The position numbers and the translations under genes were made by a program. Positions 1-7,444 of a DNA stretch of 58,623 nucleotides are shown one piece after another. The first letter of the stretch is position 1. Every line of letters starts with the position of its first letter. A model generated the notes under the pieces. It made no database searches and was not told where the DNA came from. It saw only the letters and a program-made list of their open reading frames with translations. The DNA comes from an uncultured Lachnospiraceae bacterium (GTDB lineage Bacteria; Bacillota; Clostridia; Lachnospirales; Lachnospiraceae), in NCBI GenBank assembly GCA_902780385.1, contig CACZFF010000010.1:1-58623 (forward strand), read 5' to 3'.

Positions 1-55
1 TGGAAGCACGGTAACGTGTGGAGCTGACTGTTACTAATCGGTCGAGGGCTTGACC
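1..55 (+). rRNA. 23S rRNA gene, 3' end (partial)
   Basis: The first ~55 bases match the conserved 3' end of bacterial 23S rRNA: the block with GACTGTTACTAATCGGTCGA followed by GGGCTTGACC, which pairs with the 5' end of the mature molecule. Only the tail is in the window. The next recognisable gene, tRNA-Asp, begins about 53 bases later, so there is no room for a 5S gene between them. Confidence 0.9.
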
Positions 56-107
56 AAAGCAACTCGGAAAGCAATCTGTATGAAGTTTTGAAGGTATGTA
101 CCTTTAA

Positions 108-181
108 GGCCCAATGGCTCAGTTGGTTAGAGCGCCGCCCTGTCACGGCGGAGGTCGCGGGTTCGAGTCCCGCTTGGGTCG
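108..181 (+). tRNA. tRNA-Asp (GTC)
   Basis: Cloverleaf with acceptor stem GGCCCAA/TTGGGTC, anticodon loop CTGTCAC (anticodon GTC) and T-loop GTTCGAGTC. The discriminator base is G, as expected for tRNA-Asp. The 3' CCA is not encoded. It is the first tRNA after the 23S gene. Confidence 0.96.
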
Positions 182-189
182 TTTCAAAT

Positions 190-262
190 GGGATCTTAGC
201 TCAGCTGGGAGAGCATCTGCCTTACAAGCAGAGGGTCACAGGTTCGAGCCCTGTAGGTCCCA
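190..262 (+). tRNA. tRNA-Val (TAC)
   Basis: Acceptor stem GGGATCT/AGGTCCC with one T-G pair, anticodon loop CTTACAA (anticodon TAC), T-loop GTTCGAGCC. The discriminator is A and CCA is not encoded. It lies eight bases after tRNA-Asp and is presumably processed from the same transcript. Confidence 0.96.
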
Positions 263-296
263 CTTTTCTTGTGGTTATAAGTAAGTTACAAGATTT

Positions 297-369
297 GCCG
301 ATGTGGCTCAATTGGCAGAGCAGCTGATTTGTAATCAGCAGGTTATCGGTTCGAGTCCGATCATCGGCT
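297..369 (+). tRNA. tRNA-Thr (TGT)
   Basis: Acceptor stem GCCGATG/CATCGGC, anticodon loop TTTGTAA (anticodon TGT), T-loop GTTCGAGTC. The discriminator is T and no CCA is encoded. A 34-base spacer separates it from tRNA-Val. Confidence 0.96.
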
Positions 370-387
370 TTTAAAATTTATAAACAT

Positions 388-469
388 GGATGGGTTCCCG
401 AGTGGCCAAAGGGGGCAGACTGTAAATCTGTTGTCAGTGACTTCGGTGGTTCGAATCCACCCCCATCCA
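388..469 (+). tRNA. tRNA-Tyr (GTA)
   Basis: Type II tRNA with a long variable arm (about TGTCAGTGACTTCGG). Acceptor stem GGATGGG/CCCATCC, anticodon loop CTGTAAA (anticodon GTA), T-loop GTTCGAATC. CCA is not encoded. Confidence 0.95.
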
Positions 470-499
470 CTCAATCGTCTATATGGCGTCTTATAATGA

Positions 500-573
500 C
501 GCGGGGTGGAGCAGTCTGGAAGCTCGTCGGGCTCATAACCCGAAGGTCGGAGGTTCAAATCCTCCCCCCGCTA
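500..573 (+). tRNA. initiator tRNA-fMet (CAT)
   Basis: Anticodon loop CTCATAA (anticodon CAT), with the three consecutive G-C pairs in the anticodon stem (GGG/CCC) that mark initiator tRNAs. The acceptor is CGCGGGG/CCCCGCT, so position 1:72 is an unpaired C-T. The lack of a 1:72 pair is the classic initiator determinant, though C-A is the commoner form. CCA is not encoded. Confidence 0.95.
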
Positions 574-577
574 CTAT

Positions 578-650
<73 letters not shown>

Positions 651-661
651 TGTTTTTTTAT

Positions 662-692
662 CCTATGCAGGATTTCCTGCATAGGTTTTTTT
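662..692 (+). terminator. Terminator of the rRNA/tRNA transcript
   Basis: A perfect 11-bp stem CCTATGCAGGA/TCCTGCATAGG with a two-base TT spacer (so in practice a slightly shorter stem with a tetraloop or larger) is followed by seven T residues. This is a strong Rho-independent terminator just after tRNA-Phe. Confidence 0.9.
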
Positions 693-770
693 ATGACATT
701 TTTTGCGACGCGGCTGAGCAATGTATATTCAGCCCCTTTTGCAGCGGGATATCCTTCTGCCCTTTTTTAG

Positions 771-799
771 TTGCCAATACGACGCTTGTCGCATAAAAT
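771..799 (+). promoter_or_regulatory. Promoter for the first yfhO gene
   Basis: TTGCCA at 771-776, 17 bases, then TAAAAT at 794-799 fits a sigma-A promoter. Transcription would start near 806, about 30 bases before the start at 836. The terminator at 662-692 isolates it from the tRNA operon. Confidence 0.6.
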
Positions 800-835
800 G
801 AATAGTTAGGACAGATACGCCGAAATGGATAAGGC

Positions 836-3800
836 ATGTTGAAGAGAAAACGGATATTGACTGGAAATACTGATATGAAAGATAAAGATACAATGGACAA
901 TATGGAGCTGGCTGCCATGCCTGAGGGGACCGGGGAGCCGGCTGTGCAGGCACCGGAGGCAGATCAGGCAGATCAGGCAGATCAGGCGGGTACGCAGCCG
1001 GAACAGGATGTCAGACCTGATGAGGCCGGTGACAGCCTTCCTCCTGCGGGCAAAGAAAAAAAAGATAAAAAAGACAAGAAGGTCAGGAAAGATAAGACAG
1101 ATAAAAAGGAAAGCCTTAAGCCGGTACGCAGAAATTGGTTTGCGCGGTTTCTTTTGTGCTGCATTTCTTTTGCCTTGATTCTGCTGGTTGTGAACCTTGT
1201 TTATTACAAACTGGGAATGGAACCGTTTGGAATGAAGTCGGTCGCAGTCGGAGATGCCAAGATACAGTACATTGATTTCTTCACCTATTATGTGGACGTA
1301 CTGCACGGTACCCGTTCGCTGACCTACGATTTCAGCAATATGTTGGGCGGAAGTTCGGTTGGAATGTTCAGTTATTACCTGGCATCCCCTTTCAATCTGC
1401 TCTTGTACTTTTTTGGAAAAGAAGGCGTCTATCGCTTTTTTGATGTAGCTGTCGCGCTGAAGCTGGCGACCGCAGGCGCAACGTTTTCGTGGTTTCTGCA
1501 AAGGCGTTTTGAGGACAGGATCCGGCCGGTCTTTGTCATAGCCCTGTCCATGGGATATGGGCTGATGCAGTATCAGATTGCGCAGAGCAGCAATATCATG
1601 TGGCTGGACGGTATCTACATGCTGCCTCTGATCCTATTGGGAGTCTATGAGGTGCTCAACAGGAAGAGCGTCTGGAGGCTGGTCCTGGCGGTCACAGTGT
1701 GCATCTTATGTAACTGGTATATAGCGGGGATCAACTGCCTGTTTTCCGGGATTTGGTTCATGTTCGAGTTCTTTTTCCGGGATACTATAATACCGGAAAA
1801 AAAATTGAAGGCGTCAGGGGTACCGGACCGCAGATACAGCGGAAGCAGGAGACGCACATCCCTTCCCCAGCTGGGTATTACGGAATTTGTCGTCTCTTTC
1901 TGCAGGTATGTCTGGGGAATGGGACTCGGTGTCGCCATGAGTGCGGTCTTGTTCCTTCCTGCGATCAGCGCCATACGCCAGGGCAGGGGTCAGTATGATG
2001 ATATAGAGATCCAGATGAAATTCGTCGGAGATCTGCTCTCGTCTCTGAAGGGCTATGTGATAGGTACTACCAGCGATTACGGATTTGCGGCCCTTTTCTG
2101 CGGAGGGATCGCTGTATTTGCTTCACTGGGTCTTCTGTTTTCAGGGCATTGGAAAATCAGGCAGAAAATCGCATATCTGTGTCTGCTGGTGATCTGTTTC
2201 CTGATGCTGCACTGGGAACCTGCCATGATGATCTTCTCGCTGCTGAAGAGGGCTGACAGCTATTGGTACAGATACAGCCACCTGGTCTGTTTCGCTCTCC
2301 TTTTCGGCGCCGGGGCCTGTCTGAGCCACGCGGAAGAGGAACGCTGGTCAAAGGTCTTTATGATCCTGCTATCCATCCTGTTTGCGGCGGGAATCCTGAA
2401 GCTGAACGGGATTGGAAGCGGGGAGTTTGCAGAATACGGAATCGGGATTGTCGGAAGGCATAAAGCTTTGTTCCAGACAGCGGCAGCGGTTATTGCACTG
2501 GCTGTGCTGACCGTCCTGCTGACTTCTTTGAAGCCGGGGGAAAAAGGCGGAAAAGAAGGAGGTTTTAATATAGCCGGCCTGGTGAGAGTTACGGCGGGAA
2601 TCCTGCTAATTGTGATCACGGGCGCAGAGCTTTGGGCAAATGCTCTCAGCTTCTGGAAGGGACATTCGGACCATTCACAGACCCTGTATATGGAGTATTC
2701 GGAAGGAATGCAGAAACAGCTCTCCGAGCTGCGGGCGGTCGACAGCGGATACTACAGGATCGCACAGGACAGGACACGCTATCACTATGAGGACGATCTG
2801 ACGTCCTTCCTGAACGACTCTCTGGCACAGAATTACTGGTCCAATGCTGCCTACACGTCCAGCCCTGACAATACACAGCTTTCTCTGATGTGGAGGCTGG
2901 GCTACCGGGATGAGGCGGGCTGCATTATGGTTGTGCGTGACCCCGTGATTCCTTCGGATTCTTTCCTCGGCGTCAAATATTATCTTCAGAGCACACCGAT
3001 CCGGGGGCTTGAACCGGTAGAAGGTGTGGAGCCGTTCAACGGCCGTGCAGTATATCGCAATCCTTATGCCCTGCCGATGGCATTTACCTATGACGGATCA
3101 AAGCTGCCGACCATGCGCTATGACAAGACCTTCGTCTATCAGAACACACTGTTTTCCGTTCTGTGCGGCACAGAGACGGAGATCTACACTCCTCTTTCCT
3201 GGACCTATGAGAAGAAGGATAACCTGACCTATTTCAATGTGTATGTTCCGGATGGGAATTATGTTGCCTACGGAAATCTGCCCTGGCCTGAAAAAATGTC
3301 CGGACTGATGTCCATCAACGGTGCAGAGCCCTTCGGATATTGCCGGTGGACATCCCCCGCGGTCTTTATGATCAGAAGCCGCCAGGAACAGGAGAAATCC
3401 ACTGCGTCTGAGAGTCTGCAGGCGATTGCCAGACGGGCCAAAGAATCCTCCGTAGAAGACGGACAATCGCCCCATGCCGGACAGGAGAGTGATGTACAGG
3501 CGAAGAAGACAGAGCTGCAGAAGGCAGCAGCGGACTATGATCAGGAAGTACTGGCTTCCCTGAAAACGGACAGTTATGCAGATGTCCGCACAGTTGTTTT
3601 CCGATCTGAAAAGGATGTTTCCTTCCGTGACTATCAGTTTTACGGACTCAATCTCGATGCGCTGCAGGAAGCAGTGAACACGATCCGCAAGGGTCAGGTG
3701 GCGGAAGAGGATCTTACGATTGAAAACGGGCATGTCACCTGCAGTCTGCAAGGAAAGCCGGGACAGAGTCTGTGTCTTCTGGTGCCGTGGTCCAAGGGAT

Positions 3801-4009
3801 GGCAGGCCCTGAGGAACGGTGAGCCCGTACATCCGGATACAGTTGCCGGAACGATGATCACGATTCCTCTGCTGGACGGTACAAACGAGATTGAGCTCAC
3901 ATATAAGGTTCCCTTCCTCAGGGAGGGAATGTATATCTCCGCCGCGGCCTTCGGAGTTCTCCTGATTGATATTTTGTACAGACTGCTTGCCGGCAGAAAG
4001 AAGAAATAG
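836..4009 (+). CDS. YfhO-family membrane glycosyltransferase (copy 1, 1057 aa)
   Basis: A large polytopic membrane protein of the YfhO family, which in Bacillus and Listeria transfers a sugar from a polyprenyl-phosphate carrier to a surface polymer on the outer face of the membrane. After a ~100-residue cytoplasmic N-terminus (ADQ repeats, then a lysine/aspartate-rich stretch) come about a dozen membrane helices. They include the family signature around GDAKIQYIDFF and the loop LGGSSVGMFSYYLASPFN. A ~350-residue extracellular domain and a final helix near the C-terminus follow. A coiled, charged insert lies around residues 850-900. The start is uncertain: the ATG at 836 has only a weak AAGG directly upstream, and in-frame ATGs at 875 and 893 are alternatives. 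The gene heads a unit with gtrA and a GT2 gene, giving all three parts of the known three-component glycosylation pathway. Confidence 0.85.
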   Translation: MLKRKRILTGNTDMKDKDTMDNMELAAMPEGTGEPAVQAPEADQADQADQAGTQPEQDVRPDEAGDSLPPAGKEKKDKKDKKVRKDKTDKKESLKPVRRNWFARFLLCCISFALILLVVNLVYYKLGMEPFGMKSVAVGDAKIQYIDFFTYYVDVLHGTRSLTYDFSNMLGGSSVGMFSYYLASPFNLLLYFFGKEGVYRFFDVAVALKLATAGATFSWFLQRRFEDRIRPVFVIALSMGYGLMQYQIAQSSNIMWLDGIYMLPLILLGVYEVLNRKSVWRLVLAVTVCILCNWYIAGINCLFSGIWFMFEFFFRDTIIPEKKLKASGVPDRRYSGSRRRTSLPQLGITEFVVSFCRYVWGMGLGVAMSAVLFLPAISAIRQGRGQYDDIEIQMKFVGDLLSSLKGYVIGTTSDYGFAALFCGGIAVFASLGLLFSGHWKIRQKIAYLCLLVICFLMLHWEPAMMIFSLLKRADSYWYRYSHLVCFALLFGAGACLSHAEEERWSKVFMILLSILFAAGILKLNGIGSGEFAEYGIGIVGRHKALFQTAAAVIALAVLTVLLTSLKPGEKGGKEGGFNIAGLVRVTAGILLIVITGAELWANALSFWKGHSDHSQTLYMEYSEGMQKQLSELRAVDSGYYRIAQDRTRYHYEDDLTSFLNDSLAQNYWSNAAYTSSPDNTQLSLMWRLGYRDEAGCIMVVRDPVIPSDSFLGVKYYLQSTPIRGLEPVEGVEPFNGRAVYRNPYALPMAFTYDGSKLPTMRYDKTFVYQNTLFSVLCGTETEIYTPLSWTYEKKDNLTYFNVYVPDGNYVAYGNLPWPEKMSGLMSINGAEPFGYCRWTSPAVFMIRSRQEQEKSTASESLQAIARRAKESSVEDGQSPHAGQESDVQAKKTELQKAAADYDQEVLASLKTDSYADVRTVVFRSEKDVSFRDYQFYGLNLDALQEAVNTIRKGQVAEEDLTIENGHVTCSLQGKPGQSLCLLVPWSKGWQALRNGEPVHPDTVAGTMITIPLLDGTNEIELTYKVPFLREGMYISAAAFGVLLIDILYRLLAGRKKK

Positions 4010-4128
4010 CGAACAGGAGACTATGCATGTTTGCGAACAGGAGACCATGCATGTTTGTGAACAAGAGGCCGCGCATGTTTGTAAACAGGAGACCATACAT
4101 GTTTGTGAACAGGAGGTCATAGCTTACG
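4009..4128 (+). repeat. Five 24-bp tandem repeats carrying AGGAG...ATG
   Basis: Five head-to-tail 24-bp units (4009-4032, 4033-4056, 4057-4080, 4081-4104, 4105-4128) fill the gap between the first yfhO gene and gtrA. Each has the form GYRAACAGGAGACCATGCAT plus GTTT. Units 1, 2 and 4 contain AGGAGAC followed by an ATG, an imitation ribosome-binding site and start; unit 3 is degenerate. The last unit carries AGGAGGT, the apparent ribosome-binding site of gtrA. The array begins on the last base of the yfhO stop codon. Confidence 0.9.
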
Positions 4129-4129
4129 T

Positions 4130-4609
4130 ATGTTGAAATCCACCGATCACACAAATAATAATAGAAACAGCGGCGGAAATGACAGAACAGCGAAAGACCG
4201 TATTATCGCCTTTCTGACCTCTGAGGGAATGCGTTATCTTTTCATCGGGGGCTGCACAACGCTGGTCAACCTGGTGGTATTTACGGTCCTGTGCCGTGTG
4301 ATCCATCTGGAAGTCAATATCAGCAACATTATTTCTGTTTCCGTGTCCATCCTGTTTGCCTATGTGACCAACAAGCTGATCGTATTCCGGTCTCATTGCA
4401 GCAGTCTGGGAGAGCTCGCGGCAGAATGCGGGCGTTTCATCGGAGCAAGACTGGCCACTATGGTCATCGAGGTCGGCGGAGTGTATGTGCTGTATAATAT
4501 CATTCATCAGAATGAACTGATTGCCAAGCTCGAGACACAGGTCCTGGTCGTGATCGGAAATTATTTCATCAGCCGCTTTATTGTTTTCCGGGGAAGAGAG
4601 AAAAAGTAA
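4130..4609 (+). CDS. GtrA-family polyprenyl-phosphate-sugar flippase (159 aa)
   Basis: A small membrane protein of the GtrA/GtcA/YngA family, thought to flip undecaprenyl-phosphate-linked sugar to the outer leaflet. After a polar N-terminus of ~30 residues, four membrane helices run from about residue 35 to 155. They include the family pattern RYLFIGG near the first helix and the paired endings KLIVFRS and RFIVFRG. The start ATG lies 13 bases after AGGAGG in the last tandem repeat, a slightly long spacing. It is the only flippase gene of this type in the window, although there are two GT2 and three YfhO genes, so it may serve both sets. Confidence 0.88.
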   Translation: MLKSTDHTNNNRNSGGNDRTAKDRIIAFLTSEGMRYLFIGGCTTLVNLVVFTVLCRVIHLEVNISNIISVSVSILFAYVTNKLIVFRSHCSSLGELAAECGRFIGARLATMVIEVGGVYVLYNIIHQNELIAKLETQVLVVIGNYFISRFIVFRGREKK

Positions 4610-4765
4610 CAAGGAATAATGCGCATTGCATGACGTAAGCGGGAGATGGCGGGCCAGTCAGGTCCGTCCCGCCAAAGTGCATAAAAAACCTTTTGACTAA
4701 AAGATCATTCTGTTCCGCAGAGCAAGTATCTTCTGCGGGCGGCATGGTTGGAAAGAGGGAACAGA

Positions 4766-5716
4766 ATGCTTTTATCTGTGATCGTACCTTGTTTCAACGA
4801 AGAAGGTAATATTGATCTGTTTTATGAAGAGACCGTAAAGGAACTCGGGGATCTGATGCCGGATACAGAACTGATCTTTGTTAACGACGGCAGCAGGGAT
4901 GCCACGATGGAAAAGCTCCGCGCTCTGTGTCAAAGGGCTGAATACCGGGTGCGTGTGGTGAGTTTTTCCCGAAATTTCGGCAAGGAAGCTGCGCTCCTGG
5001 CGGGCCTGAGGGAAGCGCAGGGAGAGTTTACTTCGATCATCGATGCGGATCTGCAGCAGAAGCCTTCTTATATCGTGCAGATGCTGGATATCCTGAACGA
5101 ACATCCCGAGTACGACGCAGTTGCGGCCTATCAGGAGGAGAGGAAGGAAGGCCTTGTCCTTTCGCTGTTCAAAAAAGCCTTTTACAAGGTGATCGACAGT
5201 CTGACGGATGTAAAGATCATGCAGGCGGCAAGCGATTTCAGAGTATTGCGCCGGCCTGTGGTAGACGCGATCCTGGCGCTCCCGGAAAAGTGCCGTTTTT
5301 CCAAGGGAATATTTGCATGGGTGGGTTTTGAGACCTACTATATGCCCTATGTGGTCGAGGAAAGGGCCAGCGGAACATCCAAGTGGAATTTCTGGAAACT
5401 CATGAAATATGCCTTTGACGGAATCATCGCTTTTTCCAACAAACCGCTGATCATGTCTTCCGTGGCAGGTCTGTTTATAACCGGATTGTCATTGCTGTAT
5501 CTGATCATCATCGTCGTCAAGACGATCATCTGGGGGGATCCGGTTGCCGGTTTCCCTACGCTCGCGTGTCTGATCCTGATGCTGTCGGGTATACAGCTTT
5601 TGAGTGTGGGAATCCTGGGCCAGTATATGGCCAAAAACTACACCGAGAGCAAGGAGAGGCCCGTCTATATCGTCAAGGAAGAGCTGGATAACGGATCGCA
5701 GCAGAAAATATCATGA
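4766..5716 (+). CDS. Polyprenyl-phosphate glycosyltransferase, GT2 family (copy 1, 316 aa)
   Basis: A GT2 enzyme of the dolichol-phosphate-mannose-synthase/GtrB/CsbB type that transfers a sugar from a nucleotide donor to undecaprenyl phosphate on the cytoplasmic face. The N-terminal catalytic domain shows SVIVPCFNEE, FVNDGSRD, the DxD-like DADLQ and the acceptor-side motif SGTSKWNFWK. Two membrane helices follow at about residues 225-250 and 265-285. I chose the ATG at 4766 because AAAGAGGGA lies just upstream; an in-frame TTG at 4748 has no such site. It follows gtrA and is followed by a terminator, closing the first glycosylation unit. Confidence 0.9.
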   Translation: MLLSVIVPCFNEEGNIDLFYEETVKELGDLMPDTELIFVNDGSRDATMEKLRALCQRAEYRVRVVSFSRNFGKEAALLAGLREAQGEFTSIIDADLQQKPSYIVQMLDILNEHPEYDAVAAYQEERKEGLVLSLFKKAFYKVIDSLTDVKIMQAASDFRVLRRPVVDAILALPEKCRFSKGIFAWVGFETYYMPYVVEERASGTSKWNFWKLMKYAFDGIIAFSNKPLIMSSVAGLFITGLSLLYLIIIVVKTIIWGDPVAGFPTLACLILMLSGIQLLSVGILGQYMAKNYTESKERPVYIVKEELDNGSQQKIS

Positions 5717-5803
5717 ACATGAATAAATAAACGGGCCGGACGGCTGCTGATGCCATGCCCGTATAAGTATTTGCGGACAGTTAAGAATGTACATAAAAAA
5801 TAA

Positions 5804-5843
5804 TCCGGGGAGAACCGCTGCAAGGTTACTCCCCGGAGTTTTT
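5804..5843. terminator. Bidirectional terminator between GT2 and mtnN
   Basis: Stem TCCGGGGAG (5804-5812)/CTCCCCGGA (5829-5837), extended inside by AACC/GGTT. It is followed by TTTTT on the plus strand and preceded by AAAAAATAA, which gives a T-run on the minus strand. It lies between two convergent operons and can end both. Confidence 0.85.
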
Positions 5844-5955
5844 ATTTATGTTTTTAAGTCATTGCTCATTTCTAATATTACAGGCACCATATTCTATTAC
5901 AGTCACCATATTCGGGATGTTTTTGCGTGCTTTTTTAACGTAAAAGCTCGAATAA

Positions 5956-6675
5956 TCATTTATTCTCCAGGTCGCGTACCATGCGGCTGACCAGCTTTGC
6001 GCAGTTATCGGCGGCATGGTGCTCGAAGGTCTCATAGGAGACATCGGCCTCTTCGTCGGCCTTGTCGGAAATGGCACGCAGGATGACAAAGGGGATTTCG
6101 TTGAGGTAGGCGGTGTGTGCGATGGCAGCGCCCTCCATTTCCGTGCAGAGGGCATGGAAGGTATCCACGATGTAGTGCTTTTGCTGCGTGGTGCAGACGA
6201 ACTGGTCGCCGCTCACAATGCGGCCTCTGTAGATGCCGATTTCAGGGACTGCTTCTTGGCAGGCTTTGGCGGCTGCCTCCCGCAGGGCGGGATCCGCAGG
6301 AAAGCTTTTGAGGCCGTGCGGGGTGCCCATCTGGGGGATGACGCCGGGCTCGTAGCCGAAGACAGTGACATCCATGTCGTGGTACATGGCATCTTCGGAG
6401 ATCACGATGTCGCCGATATTGATGTTGTGGTCGAGAGAGCCGGCAATGCCGGTGTTGATCAGGTGAGTGACGTCAAAGCAGTCGATCAGGATCTGCGCGC
6501 AGACTGCAGCGTTTACCTTGCCCACACCGCTCTTGACGATGACGACGTCGGTATTGTCAAGGCGCCCGACGTGGAACTTCATGCCGGCTTTTTCAACAAT
6601 TGTATCGGAAGTCATTTCTTCCGTGGTGAGCTTTTTGATTTCAAGATCCATAGCTCCGATAATGCCGATTTTCAT
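5956..6675 (-). CDS. mtnN: 5'-methylthioadenosine/S-adenosylhomocysteine nucleosidase (239 aa)
   Basis: Hydrolyses S-adenosylhomocysteine to adenine and S-ribosylhomocysteine, and methylthioadenosine to methylthioribose. The phosphorylase-fold signatures are complete: MKIGIIGAMDLEI with the catalytic Glu12, NTGIAGSL, the TEMEGAAIAH substrate-binding segment, and AISDKAD with the catalytic Asp. Length is normal for the family. It lies 36 bases downstream of luxS, which uses its product, so the two consecutive steps of the activated methyl cycle are co-transcribed. The ATG at 6675 is preceded by an AGGAGGT-type site. Confidence 0.96.
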   Translation of the reverse strand: MKIGIIGAMDLEIKKLTTEEMTSDTIVEKAGMKFHVGRLDNTDVVIVKSGVGKVNAAVCAQILIDCFDVTHLINTGIAGSLDHNINIGDIVISEDAMYHDMDVTVFGYEPGVIPQMGTPHGLKSFPADPALREAAAKACQEAVPEIGIYRGRIVSGDQFVCTTQQKHYIVDTFHALCTEMEGAAIAHTAYLNEIPFVILRAISDKADEEADVSYETFEHHAADNCAKLVSRMVRDLENK

Positions 6676-6711
6676 TTTGCTTTATGACCTCCTGTGTATA
6701 ATAGCGGAATT

Positions 6712-7197
6712 TTATTCGGGATAGATGAGGTGCGCCTCATCGATATTGTAGAGGGTATTTTCCAGAAAACGTGCCGCAAGCCAGCGGGCCATGCCCGGAT
6801 TCTGGTCGAGGTAGTTGCCGCAGTCGCGGGCGGCGGCACCGGGAATGTCACCCTCGAAATCGCGGATGAATTCGTACATTTTTGTGATCAGGGGGACGAT
6901 CTGCGCGGATGTATATTCGCCTGCAAGCAGCAGGTAGAAGCCGGTGCGGCATCCCATGGGACCGAAATAGACGATCCTGCCGCCGTATTCCGCGTCATTG
7001 CGCAGGAAGGTGGCGCCGAGATGCTCGATGGTGTGCATCTCAGCCGTATTCATGACGGGCTCGCGGTTGGGAGCGGTCATGCGAAGGTCAAAAGTGGTAA
7101 TAGCGGTATCGCCGTAATGATCGACGCGGGATACATAGATCCCCGGCTCCAGCAGGAGATGGTTGATCGTAAAGCTGGTGATTTTTTTCAGTTCCAA
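6712..7197 (-). CDS. luxS: S-ribosylhomocysteine lyase LuxS (161 aa)
   Basis: Cleaves S-ribosylhomocysteine to homocysteine and the precursor of autoinducer-2. The metal site is intact: His55 and His59 in HTIEHLG and Cys126 in ARDCGNY. The catalytic Glu58 and Cys83 (GPMGCRTG) are also present. The start is a TTG at 7197 behind GGAGGA with about seven bases spacing, giving MELKKITSF as in other LuxS proteins. Longer in-frame starts up to 7245 would add residues the family lacks. It is the first gene of the luxS-mtnN operon. Confidence 0.96.
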   Translation of the reverse strand: MELKKITSFTINHLLLEPGIYVSRVDHYGDTAITTFDLRMTAPNREPVMNTAEMHTIEHLGATFLRNDAEYGGRIVYFGPMGCRTGFYLLLAGEYTSAQIVPLITKMYEFIRDFEGDIPGAAARDCGNYLDQNPGMARWLAARFLENTLYNIDEAHLIYPE

Positions 7198-7278
7198 GTG
7201 TATTCCTCCGTTTAAAAACATGATCTGACATGACAAGTTCTGCATTTATGTGCGGGCTTTGGCCGGCGCAACTATCAC

Positions 7279-7307
7279 ATTTTATCAGGGAACTGACAGA
7301 TGTGCAA
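7279..7307 (-). promoter_or_regulatory. Promoter of the luxS-mtnN operon
   Basis: Reading the minus strand, TTGCAC (7302-7307), 17 bases, TAAAAT (7279-7284). Transcription would start near 7272, leaving a ~75-base leader in which I see no SAM-binding riboswitch. A GGGGACGG palindrome begins just upstream of the -35 element. Confidence 0.7.
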
Positions 7308-7313
7308 TCGCCA

Positions 7314-7359
7314 GAGAGACAGGGGACGGTTCTTTGTCTCCCCCTGTCTCCCTGTCCCC
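7314..7359. repeat. GGGGACGG palindrome, copy 1
   Basis: GAGACA (7316-7321) and TGTCTC (7335-7340) enclose the core GGGGACGGTT, followed by further CTGTCTC and CTGTCCCC segments that can pair with the left part. It lies between the divergent luxS and yfhO copy 2 promoters. The same core recurs at five other intergenic places in the window. Confidence 0.85.
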
Positions 7360-7396
7360 GCGGGAAAGTTTTTGCACGGAGACCGTGTTTCTGTGG

Positions 7397-7402
7397 TAAA
7401 AT
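7397..7402 (+). promoter_or_regulatory. Possible extended -10 promoter of yfhO copy 2
   Basis: TAAAAT preceded by TGG makes an extended -10 element 43 bases before the start at 7445. The only -35 candidate, TTGCAC at about 7372-7377, is 19 bases away, so the call is tentative. Confidence 0.4.
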
Positions 7403-7444
7403 CAAACCGACTATGTCTATCTGGACTGTTAACCGGAGGAAAGA

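Noticed and set aside
3098-4120. A 340-codon minus-strand ORF with repeated SCLQTC/LLFTN-like units
   Set aside because: The repeats come from the 24-bp tandem array read backwards. The rest is antisense to YfhO copy 1, with no ribosome-binding site.
4648-4673. Terminator between gtrA and the GT2 gene
   Set aside because: GGCGGG/CCCGCC can pair, but no T-run follows, and the genes are likely co-transcribed.
7197-7272. SAM or SAH riboswitch ahead of luxS-mtnN
   Set aside because: The leader is only ~75 bases and shows no conserved SAM/SAH riboswitch core.
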